A DNA stretch of 64,000 nt from Melioribacteraceae bacterium (GTDB lineage: Bacteria; Bacteroidota; Ignavibacteria; Ignavibacteriales; Melioribacteraceae). This document shows, piece by piece, positions 36,124 to 45,716 of the stretch. The stretch spans positions 372,001-436,000 of the forward strand of contig JALVFE010000016.1 in the NCBI GenBank assembly GCA_027030245.1, written 5' to 3'. A model generated the notes under the pieces. The model made no database searches. It saw only the letters and a list, made by a program, of their open reading frames with translations, and was not told the origin of the DNA. A program made the translations under genes and the position numbers. Numbering within the stretch: position 1 is the stretch's first letter; each line of letters begins with the position of its first letter.

Positions 36124-37563
36124 TTAAAATCGCCAACGTGAGCTCATTGCCACACTTAGCCGTTTTGCTGTTTCCGGTGCGACAATCGATTGAAAATCGG
36201 AAACCGCAAAATTAAATTCGTAAATACCCGCATTTAATCCGAAGCCGAAGCTCCATTTAAAGAAATCTCTTCCGCCGAAGAGCACACCCGATCTTATTGG
36301 GAACCACGCAACCGGAGCCCACTCAAATCCAAGTGTACCCACGGGTTTAACGGAATTTCCCGGTTGGTTATTAAATCCTTGATGGTAATCAGCCAAAATA
36401 AGCATTTGACCGGGGAAATTATTGTTTAAGAATTTATCAAGCCGGAATTCAATTCCGAAATGAAGAGCGGTAGGTAAATCGGTATAAAATCCGTCGTAAA
36501 TATATTTTCCTTCCCCTTGAAATGCATTTGCAAGTGAATCGCCCAGATTTTCTTGAGTAATATCGCTTAGAACATAAGAACCGTTTGCCTTGAATTCTGC
36601 TGTTTCCCTATCCCATTTAATTTTACCAATATCCGTAACCGATAAACCGAATGACCAAACGTCATCGGGTGAAAACGAAATGCCAAAATCGAAACCTAAA
36701 CCTTTTCCCGCGGGAGTATTAAAAAATCCTATATTCGATTCTTTGGTGGAAAGTGAATCGAAATTATATTGTAGTCCGAAACTCGGAGAAAACGCCATAT
36801 TAAAAACGTTATCACTGTTCACTTCAATTGAGTGGTCTTCATAAGTTGTAATTGAAGTAAAATCCCTGCTCAGTCCCGCATAAGCAAATCCGTGAACCAA
36901 TTTAACCGAGAAACCCGCACTGAAAAATTTCATAAATCCATTAAAATACTTTGTAAAGTCATGGGAATAACTAAACGAATATTCCCTAAGGTACCAAGCT
37001 CTGAAATCAGCACCGGATAAATCGTATTTCTTATTTATCGTATTTCCGTATAACCCCAAATCGATTAAATCTAAAGGCAAACTTGCATGTACGCCTACAA
37101 CTTCGTTCACGGAAAATCCTATTGCTCCGAGGTCTTGACCGGCATTCACCGAAAGAGCAAATAAAACCGTAGAAAAGTTAGAAGCAATTCCGGTACCGTT
37201 TTCAAAAAGAGCTTTAAATTTTTCCTTTTCCTTTGAATTTAAATATTTACCGACAATATCCCCGAATTGATTAGTTTCACCGGTGAAAAAGTATTTATAA
37301 TCATTCAGCGAAAGGAAATCGTTACCGACCGAAAAGTTAAAGCTTGGTAACGGAAAAACAGTTGCAAACTCTACGGCATATTCTTCCGGGAAAGATAAAT
37401 TTGCCGGATTGACCCACATACTGTAAATTCCTCTGGAGGAAACCGTGTGCGATTTAGCTAACGCGGCCGTCCTGGCATCGGTCGCAAAATAAGACCCAAC
37501 ACTTTGAGCAAACAAAAATCCTTGAATTAAGAAGAAGAATATTACGGTTTTTATGATTTTCAT
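36124..37563 (-). CDS. DUF5723-like outer-membrane barrel protein
   Basis: The 479-residue protein has a signal peptide (about 1-19), then TDARTAALAKSHTVSSRGIYSMWVNPANLSFP, a pattern seen in Bacteroidota PorV/DUF5723-like barrels, and many amphipathic strands (GLGFDFGISFSPDDVWSFGLSVTDIGKIKWD). The C-terminus is SVAMSSRWRF, an aromatic end typical of outer-membrane barrels. It lies 14 bp downstream of the lipoprotein gene on the same strand, so the two probably act together. Confidence 0.75.
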   Translation of the reverse strand: MKIIKTVIFFFLIQGFLFAQSVGSYFATDARTAALAKSHTVSSRGIYSMWVNPANLSFPEEYAVEFATVFPLPSFNFSVGNDFLSLNDYKYFFTGETNQFGDIVGKYLNSKEKEKFKALFENGTGIASNFSTVLFALSVNAGQDLGAIGFSVNEVVGVHASLPLDLIDLGLYGNTINKKYDLSGADFRAWYLREYSFSYSHDFTKYFNGFMKFFSAGFSVKLVHGFAYAGLSRDFTSITTYEDHSIEVNSDNVFNMAFSPSFGLQYNFDSLSTKESNIGFFNTPAGKGLGFDFGISFSPDDVWSFGLSVTDIGKIKWDRETAEFKANGSYVLSDITQENLGDSLANAFQGEGKYIYDGFYTDLPTALHFGIEFRLDKFLNNNFPGQMLILADYHQGFNNQPGNSVKPVGTLGFEWAPVAWFPIRSGVLFGGRDFFKWSFGFGLNAGIYEFNFAVSDFQSIVAPETAKRLSVAMSSRWRF

Positions 37564-37577
37564 TTATTTCTCCAAAC

Positions 37578-39611
37578 TTATAAATCTACTTTATAACCTG
37601 CTTCTGCTTTTATAGAAAATGATATTTTTTCGGATATTTTAAATTTAACAGGTTGATTGTTTTCTCCGGGCGTTTCCACACCAAAATTTACTATGATATA
37701 CGGATTACGCAAAAATGCTTTCATATCTTCACCTTTTAACTCGAGTTCTTCCGTAATTTCACCTGCTTTTAATACATCGCCTTGGTTGTTAACTTGCGGA
37801 GCCGGAATTGTTATTTCAGTAATGGAATTATATTCCGGGGGAAGTTTCAATACTTTATTATAGTTTGCATCTACCACTTCACCGCTAAAAGAAACGGATA
37901 TAGGAATTTCATTTGTTAATGTAAGATAAATTTTGCCGTAGTTAATTTTATCAATATCTTCATCCGAAATATCGCCTAAATCAACTTCTACAGTATCAAG
38001 AAACGAACCGCCTTTTATACTAACGCTTAGCGGAATTTCAAAACTAACATCACCGTAAACCGAATCGGTTACACTTACGCTTCCTATTTTGTAATCCGGA
38101 TTAACCAAAGCCGAACCGCTTACTGTAAAAAGGTTAGGAAGATTACTTGAGAATCCGTTTAATAACGGTGCCAAATCAAGAAGTACAGGTTCATCTGAAG
38201 GAATGAGAACATTTTCCAAAGCCATATTGTTCGTTTGAACACCGTTGGAAGACGAAATGGAACCATCAATTTTTACTTCCAAATTTGCTGAAGTATTAAG
38301 TTTAAGCGATAGTTCCGCTTTTTCGAAATTAATTTGATTGAATAAAAAGCTATTTTTCAAATCACCCAAATCAAATTCGAACTCACTCGGGTCAAGTGTG
38401 AACAATGTCGGTTTAAGTTGACCCGATATCGATTCGAAAGCCAACCGGTCAAATTCGAAACTAAACGATATACTGTCGTTTTCGGAAACGGTTACAGGTT
38501 CATTGGTTGCAACCGTTGATACTACCACCGAATAGCTTAATTCATTGGTTAAATCTCCGTTTACCGATCTAATTTTCCAGCCCGATAAATCTGGTATTTC
38601 AATTAATTTGTTTTGTTCGTATTTTCCCAAAGTTACATTCAGATGATATGGATTATTATTCGGATCAAACAAATTTGAGATTGACAAATCGGCATTTAAA
38701 TCCACGCCGATGTTATTATTGACCAAAATTCTTACCGAACCTTCCTTTATTACCGCTTGTTCCAATTTGGTTGAGTCGTCGAAAACAATAGAGTTAGCAA
38801 AAGAAAATGTTTGTTGTGGCAAAGGAGCGGTTGCACTGTTAATAACAAGATTGTTAAACACCGCTGCAACTTGGGTGCCGGCTTGGTTTGGAATAACAAC
38901 ATCTTCCCCGCCGCTGCCCGGTGTATAAATAACTCCGGCAAACTCCAGCGAATCGCTTAGTGTCTTACCTGAAAGATCGAACGGAGTTTCCACAGTCCAT
39001 TGTGTTAAAGGCGGAATATCCACCCAATCTCCTAAAGCGTTAGATCTAGAGGCAATGACGGATTTGTCATCTGCATTTCTAATTTCAAAACCCCGGATAG
39101 TGATTGTTACCGGAAGATTATTATATATTGAAATAAATAAATCCCCTTGATCAAATGTAGCTTGCTTTATAGATTCATAACCTTTAAATCCTATTGCAAC
39201 ATTCCCTTCTTGTTCTGGAAATACCTGGGTTGAACCAGTGGTAACATTCGTAGTCCAATCTTCTACATAAATTCCAGTTTGAATTTGAGTTGGGAAGTCA
39301 AGATGAACTGGTCCTATTACTTGAGAAAATGATGACGAAAAACTATCAACCGCTAAATTATTATCCAGATTTATAGTTTGAATAGGTTGATCTTTGGTAA
39401 AATAAAGAAGTCCCGCATCTTGACCGTTCGTATACCATTTTACAAACGTAGTATCTTTCTCGATGGCTTCTTTCAATGTATATTCTTTTTTGGTAACCGG
39501 AATATGAATTTGAACATCCCATGTAGGGGCAACAAAATCATCCGGAAGTTCCACACAACTTACCGCAAATAACATAAAGAATGTTACTGATAGAATTGTT
39601 GTTAATTTCAT
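37578..39611 (-). CDS. Large unknown lipoprotein, beta-rich
   Basis: The 677-residue protein has a lipoprotein signal with lipobox LFAVSC (Cys about 19). The mature part is beta-rich and acidic, with repeating strands (for example SFSFANSIVFDD, VLLDLAPLLNGFSSNLPN, VTDSVYGDVSFEIPLSVSIKGG) and ends KISFSIKAEAGYKVDL. No named domain was recognised. It is probably anchored at the outer membrane and co-transcribed with the barrel gene 14 bp downstream. Length and composition suggest several immunoglobulin-like domains, unproven. Confidence 0.7.
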   Translation of the reverse strand: MKLTTILSVTFFMLFAVSCVELPDDFVAPTWDVQIHIPVTKKEYTLKEAIEKDTTFVKWYTNGQDAGLLYFTKDQPIQTINLDNNLAVDSFSSSFSQVIGPVHLDFPTQIQTGIYVEDWTTNVTTGSTQVFPEQEGNVAIGFKGYESIKQATFDQGDLFISIYNNLPVTITIRGFEIRNADDKSVIASRSNALGDWVDIPPLTQWTVETPFDLSGKTLSDSLEFAGVIYTPGSGGEDVVIPNQAGTQVAAVFNNLVINSATAPLPQQTFSFANSIVFDDSTKLEQAVIKEGSVRILVNNNIGVDLNADLSISNLFDPNNNPYHLNVTLGKYEQNKLIEIPDLSGWKIRSVNGDLTNELSYSVVVSTVATNEPVTVSENDSISFSFEFDRLAFESISGQLKPTLFTLDPSEFEFDLGDLKNSFLFNQINFEKAELSLKLNTSANLEVKIDGSISSSNGVQTNNMALENVLIPSDEPVLLDLAPLLNGFSSNLPNLFTVSGSALVNPDYKIGSVSVTDSVYGDVSFEIPLSVSIKGGSFLDTVEVDLGDISDEDIDKINYGKIYLTLTNEIPISVSFSGEVVDANYNKVLKLPPEYNSITEITIPAPQVNNQGDVLKAGEITEELELKGEDMKAFLRNPYIIVNFGVETPGENNQPVKFKISEKISFSIKAEAGYKVDL

Positions 39612-39671
39612 TAGTTTCCTTTGTGTTTTGTACGCTATAATCGACTTTGTTTACTCAAATTTAAATATTTT

Positions 39672-40652
39672 TTATTTTATTAGAATCATTTTTCTGGTTT
39701 TTGAAAAATTACCCGCTTTCAAATTATAGAAATAAATTCCGCTCTGTAACTCGGCAGCATCAAAAGTTACCGAATAATTTCCGGTAGTTTGTTTTTTGTC
39801 TACCAGTACCGCTACTTCCTTTCCTAAAACATCATAAATTTTTAACTGAACCGGTATTGCATTACCGTTATTGTTAGGAATCGAATACCGTATTGTTGTA
39901 GACGGATTGAAAGGATTCGGATAATTTTGGTATAATTCGAAATCATTGGAAATACCACCCAAGTTTTCAAGTTTAATTCCTGTAATCGAATAGATATTAC
40001 CTCTTCCTCCTCCTACCTTGGATAAATGAATTCCTTCGAAACAAACCGAGTCTCCGTTATCGATTGTTTGGATTCCCGAAGCAGTCCAATCATCATCTTC
40101 AAAATATGCGAAACCGAGTGAATCGGATGCATCTATTCCAATAATATTTAAAAAGTTATAAAATGCTTGCGTTTTCGGAATACATAATCTCGCTTTATAT
40201 CCATCGTTAAAATAATAATTTGAATCTTCGGGAATAAAATTGGAGTCGGGTAATTCCCAAATTCTCATTTCGAAATAAGCAAATAAGGTATCGTTATCTT
40301 TTCCTTTAACAAGGTATTTGTTTGAATTGGGATCGAGATTTCTAATGAATATTTTAAGAATTATATCATTGTTCAACGCGCCGTAGTCGATTGAAAATTT
40401 ACCTCCGACCAAAGCATCGTAAAGTTCTTGATATTTGGAAAAATCTACCGGGGAAGAAGGCAATACGGCTTCGGGAATAATAAAATGTTCACCTTCCTTG
40501 AAAGAGCCGCTATCGATTCTGGTATCGACCGTACCAAATTGATATGATTGTTCCATAAACAAACTATAGTAAACTTTGTTTGAGTCTTGCGCTAACGTCA
40601 AATTTGCCCAAACAACGAAAGTCATTATCGTTAAAATTATTAATTTTCTCAT
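39672..40652 (-). CDS. Secreted protein with T9SS type A sorting domain
   Basis: The 326-residue protein has a signal peptide (about 1-21, ending TLAQ), a body of about 215 residues of unrecognised fold (DGYKARLCIPKTQAFYNF) and a C-terminal sorting domain: ELYQNYPNPFNPSTTIRY, IYDVLGKEVAVLVDKKQ, TFDAAELQSGIYFYNLKAGN and a KMILIK end. It should be exported by type IX secretion. The body function is unknown. Confidence 0.87.
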   Translation of the reverse strand: MRKLIILTIMTFVVWANLTLAQDSNKVYYSLFMEQSYQFGTVDTRIDSGSFKEGEHFIIPEAVLPSSPVDFSKYQELYDALVGGKFSIDYGALNNDIILKIFIRNLDPNSNKYLVKGKDNDTLFAYFEMRIWELPDSNFIPEDSNYYFNDGYKARLCIPKTQAFYNFLNIIGIDASDSLGFAYFEDDDWTASGIQTIDNGDSVCFEGIHLSKVGGGRGNIYSITGIKLENLGGISNDFELYQNYPNPFNPSTTIRYSIPNNNGNAIPVQLKIYDVLGKEVAVLVDKKQTTGNYSVTFDAAELQSGIYFYNLKAGNFSKTRKMILIK

Positions 40653-40853
40653 CTGTACCCCGATTTTGTATGTAAAAAATTTTCCCGTAAAATACGGGAT
40701 GTCTCATTATGCGTCAATGATTAAAATATTCTAATGTATATGTGACAATAATCATACCACAGATAACTTTTATTCTTTGGTTGATAAATAACCAAAAAAA
40801 ATGATTATTAACGTAAATTTATGATTTATTAATCGAATAAAAGGGGTATTTGT

Positions 40854-43800
40854 TTAGCTGTTTTGGTGTGAATAAATAAAACGGTGTAATGTCTCATCTT
40901 TAGAATCTTTTACGGATTTGACGAAATACATATCAATAAATCCTTTGCCTTTAGCATCAATTTTTCCGCGATATTCACAATCAAAATATTCCCGGACTAA
41001 CATATAAGTATAACCTGAAATATTTATTTCTCCCGGTTCGCTCGAACTTTCCATTCTGCTGGCAATATTAACCGTATCTCCCCAAATATCATAGGTGAAT
41101 TTTTTTGTTCCTACAACTCCTGCTATAACGCTGCCCGAATGGATTCCGAGCCTCATTTCCCATTTGATTGCCGAAGTTTCGTTTCTTGCATTAATTAAAT
41201 TTCTCATTTCCATAGCCGCCAGTACAACCCGAATCGCATGGTCTTGGGTTTCCTTTGGCAAACCGGATGCAGCCATATAAGAATCGCCGATAGTTTTTAA
41301 TTTTTCCAAACCGTATTTGGTAACTATCTGATCAAATTCTCTGAATATATCGTTTAATTCATCTACCAGACTTTCTGCAGGCAATACGGATGCGGTATAG
41401 GTAAAATCTTTAAAATCCGTAAACAGAATCGTTACATGTTTAAATTCCCGCGGTTGAACTTTTCCGTTGGTTTTTAATTCCTCCACCAACGTTGCCGGTA
41501 AAATATTATGCAAAAGTTCATCCGATTTGTTTTTCTCTTGTTCCAGTTCCTTCGTTCTTGCTTTTACCATTTCGCCCAACTCGATATTTCTTCGCCGGAC
41601 TTGCTGGGTTTTGTAGTAATAGACGTTGTAAATTAATAAGAGTACAAAAAGTACGGTCAACGTTATAAACCACCATGTTAAATAATACGGCGGATCGATA
41701 GTAAATGTACTTAAAATAAATTCCGGACTAACCACACCGTCGCTACTTCTTACACGCACATGAAATGCATAACGACCGGGAGGTAATGCTCTGTACGAAA
41801 CTTTATGTTCCCGTGTTTTTGCCCACGAATCTTCAATTCCGTCGAGCCTAATTTCGTAAATTATTTGTTCCGGTTGGTTAAATGCGATTGTAAAAAAGTC
41901 GAAAGTGACATTGTTTTGATTATATTTTAACTTCTGATTTAAGAATTCCGAAAAAATACTCTCGTTTTCCCCGTCGGATATTTTAATACTTTTAAGTAAT
42001 ATCTTTTGTGAAGTTTTTCGCGGTTTCCGGTTGGGATTAATTTTAACCACTCCTTTTTGCGTACCAAACCAAAGCATTCCGTTCCGGTCTTTGTAATAGG
42101 CTCCTTGGTTAAATTCCTTAAATGGCAAACCGTCGGATTTACTGTAATATCTAAAAGCAGATTTACCTTTTTTCTTGTAGTTTTTATAATCGAAAAGCGT
42201 CAATCCGTTTGTTGTTCCAATGTATAGAATCCCTTTATTTTCAACGACAAAGTAACAAATATCTGCAGAAAGTCCGTTTTTAGATGTGATGTTTTCGAAA
42301 TTTTTCCCGTCGTATTTAACTATTCCTTTTCCGTTTGTTGCAAACCAAAAATTATTTTGTTGGTCTTGTGTAATATTAAAAATATCGTTTGTAGGAAGTC
42401 CTTTGGAAGTATCTATTGTTACAAAATTTTTTCCGTCATATTTGATTATTCCGTTGGTTTCCGAAGCAAACCATAGATTATTATCGTTATCCAAATAAAT
42501 GGAATTAACCCAACCTTCGCCAAAAATTTTTTCATCGGAAACGGACATGATAATGTTTCGCGAAACCGGATTATATTGGCTTATTCCACCTTCGCTTCCA
42601 AACCATACATTACCGCGGTTGTCTTTTGTGATAGAGAGGACTTTATTGTTAACCAACCCGTTATCGGTGGTGAAATGCATTACCTCATCATTCAAAAACG
42701 AAACGCCATCAAAAGTACCGACCCAAAGACCGTTTTGTTCGTCAATTAAAATCGATGTGACTTTATTACTAATTAATCCGTTTTTAGGAGATAAATATTC
42801 AACGCGGTTTTTCATTAATTTAGTGATACCGCTTCCGTAATGACCGAAATACATGTTTTGTTCGTTATCCATACTTATTGCAAATACAGCTTCGTCGGCT
42901 AATCCGTCTTTAACAGTATAAATTTCGAACCAATCGGCCGGTAATCTTCCAACTCCGCCCAGAAAAGTACCGAACCATAAATCTCCTCTTTTATCAAGGA
43001 AGGAAGTTTGTATATGATTACTTTCCATTCCACTGTGTTTGTAAAACTTAAATTCTCTTCCGTCGTATTTACACAATCCTTTCCCGTAAAATCCGAACCA
43101 CAAATTTCCGTGAATATCTTCGATAATTGTTCTCACTTCTGAGCGTGGGATTCCGTCTTTGGAAGTAAAATTGTAAAACTTTTCGCCGTCAAATTTCGAA
43201 ATACCGTTTTTTGTACCTATCCATAAATCGCCGCGTGAGTCTTCAAAAATTGACAACACATAATTATTAACCAAACCATCTTTCATTTTGTAAGTTTTAA
43301 ATTCGCTTCCGTTGAAAACCGCCAATCCGCCGCCGAGTGTTCCAATCCAAATATTTCCCGCAGCATCTTTTAACAAACTTCTTGTTCGGCTGGAAGGAAG
43401 TCCTTCTTTTTTTCCATAGTTTGTAAATTCACCTTTGTAATATTTGCTTAAGCCGTTAGACCTTGTTGAAAACCAAATAGCCCCGTTATTGTCTTGAACA
43501 ATCGAATAAATAAAATCCCCTGCTAAACCGTCTCTTTTAGTAAAATTTTTGAATTTACCTTTGCTGAATTTAGAGACACCGTTTTTAGTCCCCATCCAAA
43601 TATTGCTTTCATCGTCTTGATATAAAGCTAGAACATCGGTATCTACCAAACCGTCAACAATGCTATAAATTTTGAATTCAAAACCGTCGAACCGCGCCAC
43701 ACCGGCTTCGGTTCCTATCCAAATGAAACCCGTTGTATCTTGAAGAATTGAAAAAACCGTATTTTGAGGTAAACCGTCGTCAACGGTATAGTTGTGAAAT

Positions 43801-43883
43801 GATAGCGATTGGGCTAACGAGAAAGAGACATTAAAATAAAAAAATGCCAAAACCAAGAGGATATTTTTAGCTTTTGCCTTCAA
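40854..43883 (-). CDS. Two-component-type propeller sensor fused to adenylate cyclase
   Basis: The 1009-residue protein begins with a signal sequence (TTG start), then 14 blade motifs of the type LWxGTxxGV (two seven-bladed propellers, about 25-620), a Y_Y_Y domain (about 645-725, ending ILSTFTIDPPYY), one TM (about 730-750), a coiled coil with HNILPATLVEEL, and a class III nucleotide cyclase (about 810-985). The latter has metal Asp residues in ILFTDFKDFT and KTIGDSYMA, and keeps the Lys (EKLKTIGD) and Asp (YDIWGDTVN) that select ATP. It should make cAMP in response to an external signal. Such sensors are usually fused to histidine kinases. Confidence 0.92.
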   Translation of the reverse strand: MKAKAKNILLVLAFFYFNVSFSLAQSLSFHNYTVDDGLPQNTVFSILQDTTGFIWIGTEAGVARFDGFEFKIYSIVDGLVDTDVLALYQDDESNIWMGTKNGVSKFSKGKFKNFTKRDGLAGDFIYSIVQDNNGAIWFSTRSNGLSKYYKGEFTNYGKKEGLPSSRTRSLLKDAAGNIWIGTLGGGLAVFNGSEFKTYKMKDGLVNNYVLSIFEDSRGDLWIGTKNGISKFDGEKFYNFTSKDGIPRSEVRTIIEDIHGNLWFGFYGKGLCKYDGREFKFYKHSGMESNHIQTSFLDKRGDLWFGTFLGGVGRLPADWFEIYTVKDGLADEAVFAISMDNEQNMYFGHYGSGITKLMKNRVEYLSPKNGLISNKVTSILIDEQNGLWVGTFDGVSFLNDEVMHFTTDNGLVNNKVLSITKDNRGNVWFGSEGGISQYNPVSRNIIMSVSDEKIFGEGWVNSIYLDNDNNLWFASETNGIIKYDGKNFVTIDTSKGLPTNDIFNITQDQQNNFWFATNGKGIVKYDGKNFENITSKNGLSADICYFVVENKGILYIGTTNGLTLFDYKNYKKKGKSAFRYYSKSDGLPFKEFNQGAYYKDRNGMLWFGTQKGVVKINPNRKPRKTSQKILLKSIKISDGENESIFSEFLNQKLKYNQNNVTFDFFTIAFNQPEQIIYEIRLDGIEDSWAKTREHKVSYRALPPGRYAFHVRVRSSDGVVSPEFILSTFTIDPPYYLTWWFITLTVLFVLLLIYNVYYYKTQQVRRRNIELGEMVKARTKELEQEKNKSDELLHNILPATLVEELKTNGKVQPREFKHVTILFTDFKDFTYTASVLPAESLVDELNDIFREFDQIVTKYGLEKLKTIGDSYMAASGLPKETQDHAIRVVLAAMEMRNLINARNETSAIKWEMRLGIHSGSVIAGVVGTKKFTYDIWGDTVNIASRMESSSEPGEINISGYTYMLVREYFDCEYRGKIDAKGKGFIDMYFVKSVKDSKDETLHRFIYSHQNS

Positions 43884-43965
43884 AACAAGTCAAAAATTTA
43901 TAAGAGAAAGTTAAAATATTTTATAACTCCAATTAGAAGAACATTCGAAAAAAAGCAAAAAAAAT

Positions 43966-44292
43966 TTAATTAATTTTCTCGTCGTCCTTCTTGTTAATAA
44001 AGCCGAACTGCGGTGATAATTTCCCTTCGATTTTAATTTCACCGAATCTTTTCTCGTATTTTTCGATATTATCTTGTAAAGCTTTCAGTAACATTTTGGC
44101 ATGTTGAGGAGTGGTAATGATTCTCGCATGAACTTTTGCTTTCGGAGTTCCCGGTACAACCCTAGTGAAATCGATAATGAACTCGCCCATAGAATGGGTA
44201 ATAATTGCCAAATTGGAGTAGATTCCTTCGGCTTCTTTTTCACCGAGTTCTATATTTATTTGTTGCGGATTTGGTTCATTTAGTTTTGACAT
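43966..44292 (-). CDS. DUF3467 protein
   Basis: The 108-residue protein matches DUF3467: QINIELGEKEAEGIYSNLAIITHSMGEFIIDFTRVVPG, then AKVHARIITTPQHAKMLLKALQDNI. It is small, soluble and of unknown role. It is on the minus strand between the TPR lipoprotein and the cyclase gene. Confidence 0.87.
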   Translation of the reverse strand: MSKLNEPNPQQINIELGEKEAEGIYSNLAIITHSMGEFIIDFTRVVPGTPKAKVHARIITTPQHAKMLLKALQDNIEKYEKRFGEIKIEGKLSPQFGFINKKDDEKIN

Positions 44293-44310
44293 TGTAAACC
44301 CCGTGAAATG

Positions 44311-44339
44311 AAAAACGGGGATGTTAAATCCATCCCCGT
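44311..44339 (-). terminator. Rho-independent terminator after the TPR lipoprotein gene
   Basis: ACGGGGATG (44315-44323) pairs with CATCCCCGT (44331-44339) around a seven-base loop. On the minus strand it is followed by TTTTTC. It lies just past the stop at 44351. Confidence 0.8.
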
Positions 44340-44350
44340 ACTTTTATAAA

Positions 44351-45514
44351 TTATTTAAGCTCATCTGCTTTTTTAAATGCCTCTTGAGATTTATCCATTA
44401 TACCCAAATTTGCATAAACTCGCCCTAACAAATCCCACACAACTCCATCATCGGGATGAAGTTCAACATATTTTTCCAAATAGGGTAAAGCTTTTTCAAA
44501 TTTTTCTTTATAACCTGTGTCTTCTTCTTTTTCACTTTCTGCTGCTTTCTCTTGTAGTTTTGCTCCCCATTTTACGTAAGCAATGGCCAAATTATAAAGA
44601 GCCTTTTCATCGTTCGGATCTAATTCGTATGCTTTTTCCAATTGTTTAGTTGCTTCCTCAAATTCGTTTGCTCCGAGTAATATTGTTCCGTAACCAAATC
44701 TGTAAAATTTATTATCCGGTTCTTTTTCAACTCCTTCTTTAAAAGCATCTTTTGCCACGTCTATTTTATTAGCGGCAATATAAGCATTTGTTAACTGTAA
44801 TAAAATATCGGAATCATCGGGATATTTTTTCCGTCCTTCTTCCAAAACGGAAACGGCTTTGTCGAAATATTCCATTGCTTTTACACTGTCTTCTTTATTG
44901 CCATCTACAGCAAATTTATCTTTAAATTCCGCACCTTTACGGGTATAAAGATCGCCAAGTAATTTATACGATTGCGCGGAGCCCGATTTTTCATTTAATT
45001 TTTCCACTGTTTTTATTGCCGAATCCATATCACCGTAGTTGATATAGGCATAAGCCAAATTCATGTAGGAATCCAGTGAATCGGGTTCTAAAAGGATAGC
45101 ATTTTCAAACTGTTTGATTGATTCCGAAAGCATTTCCTTTACGCTATCTGGAGTGGTAACTTTAACCGACTTATTGAAAAAATTAACACCTTTGTTAAAT
45201 GCTTGTGCCCAGTAAAATAATTTCGATTTATTGATTTTATCTTCGAACTTATTACTGATACTAAGTGACTTTTCATAATTTTCGACCATGCCGATAATAT
45301 CACCTTCTTCGCCCAAAATCGAGCCTAATAAAAAATATCCTTCATCACTTTTAGGGTTTTTCTTAATTTCTTTCAATAGAGCTTCTTTGGCTTTTTTATA
45401 ATTTTTTTGTTGAATATAAAGTCTGGCGCTTGTCAATTCCGTTGATGAACATTGAAAAGCTACAACTCCGAATAACATCGCCAAAATAACCAGCGAATTA
45501 ATAACACGTTTCAT
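44351..45514 (-). CDS. TPR-repeat lipoprotein
   Basis: The 387-residue protein has a lipoprotein signal (lipobox AFQC, Cys about residue 22) followed by many TPR units (SARLYIQQKNYKKAKEALLKEIKKNPKSDEG, LDSYMNLAYAYINYGDMDSAIKTVEKL, EEATKQLEKAYELDPNDEKALYNLAIAYVKWG, VVWDLLGRVYANLGIMDKSQEAFKKADEL). It is probably an outer-membrane periplasmic scaffold. It is followed by a terminator, so it is a single-gene unit. The partner is unknown. Confidence 0.87.
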   Translation of the reverse strand: MKRVINSLVILAMLFGVVAFQCSSTELTSARLYIQQKNYKKAKEALLKEIKKNPKSDEGYFLLGSILGEEGDIIGMVENYEKSLSISNKFEDKINKSKLFYWAQAFNKGVNFFNKSVKVTTPDSVKEMLSESIKQFENAILLEPDSLDSYMNLAYAYINYGDMDSAIKTVEKLNEKSGSAQSYKLLGDLYTRKGAEFKDKFAVDGNKEDSVKAMEYFDKAVSVLEEGRKKYPDDSDILLQLTNAYIAANKIDVAKDAFKEGVEKEPDNKFYRFGYGTILLGANEFEEATKQLEKAYELDPNDEKALYNLAIAYVKWGAKLQEKAAESEKEEDTGYKEKFEKALPYLEKYVELHPDDGVVWDLLGRVYANLGIMDKSQEAFKKADELK

Positions 45515-45716
45515 GGATACTCCATTTTTTTTTGAACTTATTAATTAAACTGTTAAAAATAACCATAAAAAATATCCATAGTCAAGCATTATTTTATTCA
45601 AAACGAAATTGGACTTAACTTGCACATTGATCATTAATATCCGGGAGTGAAGTTAAATAAACCGATTGCTTTTACAAACCAAAAAGAATATTTTTAATTT
45701 TAAAAATCGAGGGAAA

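Noticed and set aside
45666-45716. An upstream extension of adenosine deaminase
   Set aside because: The ATG at 45717 has a good ribosome site and begins the conserved domain; the extra 17 residues are low-complexity.
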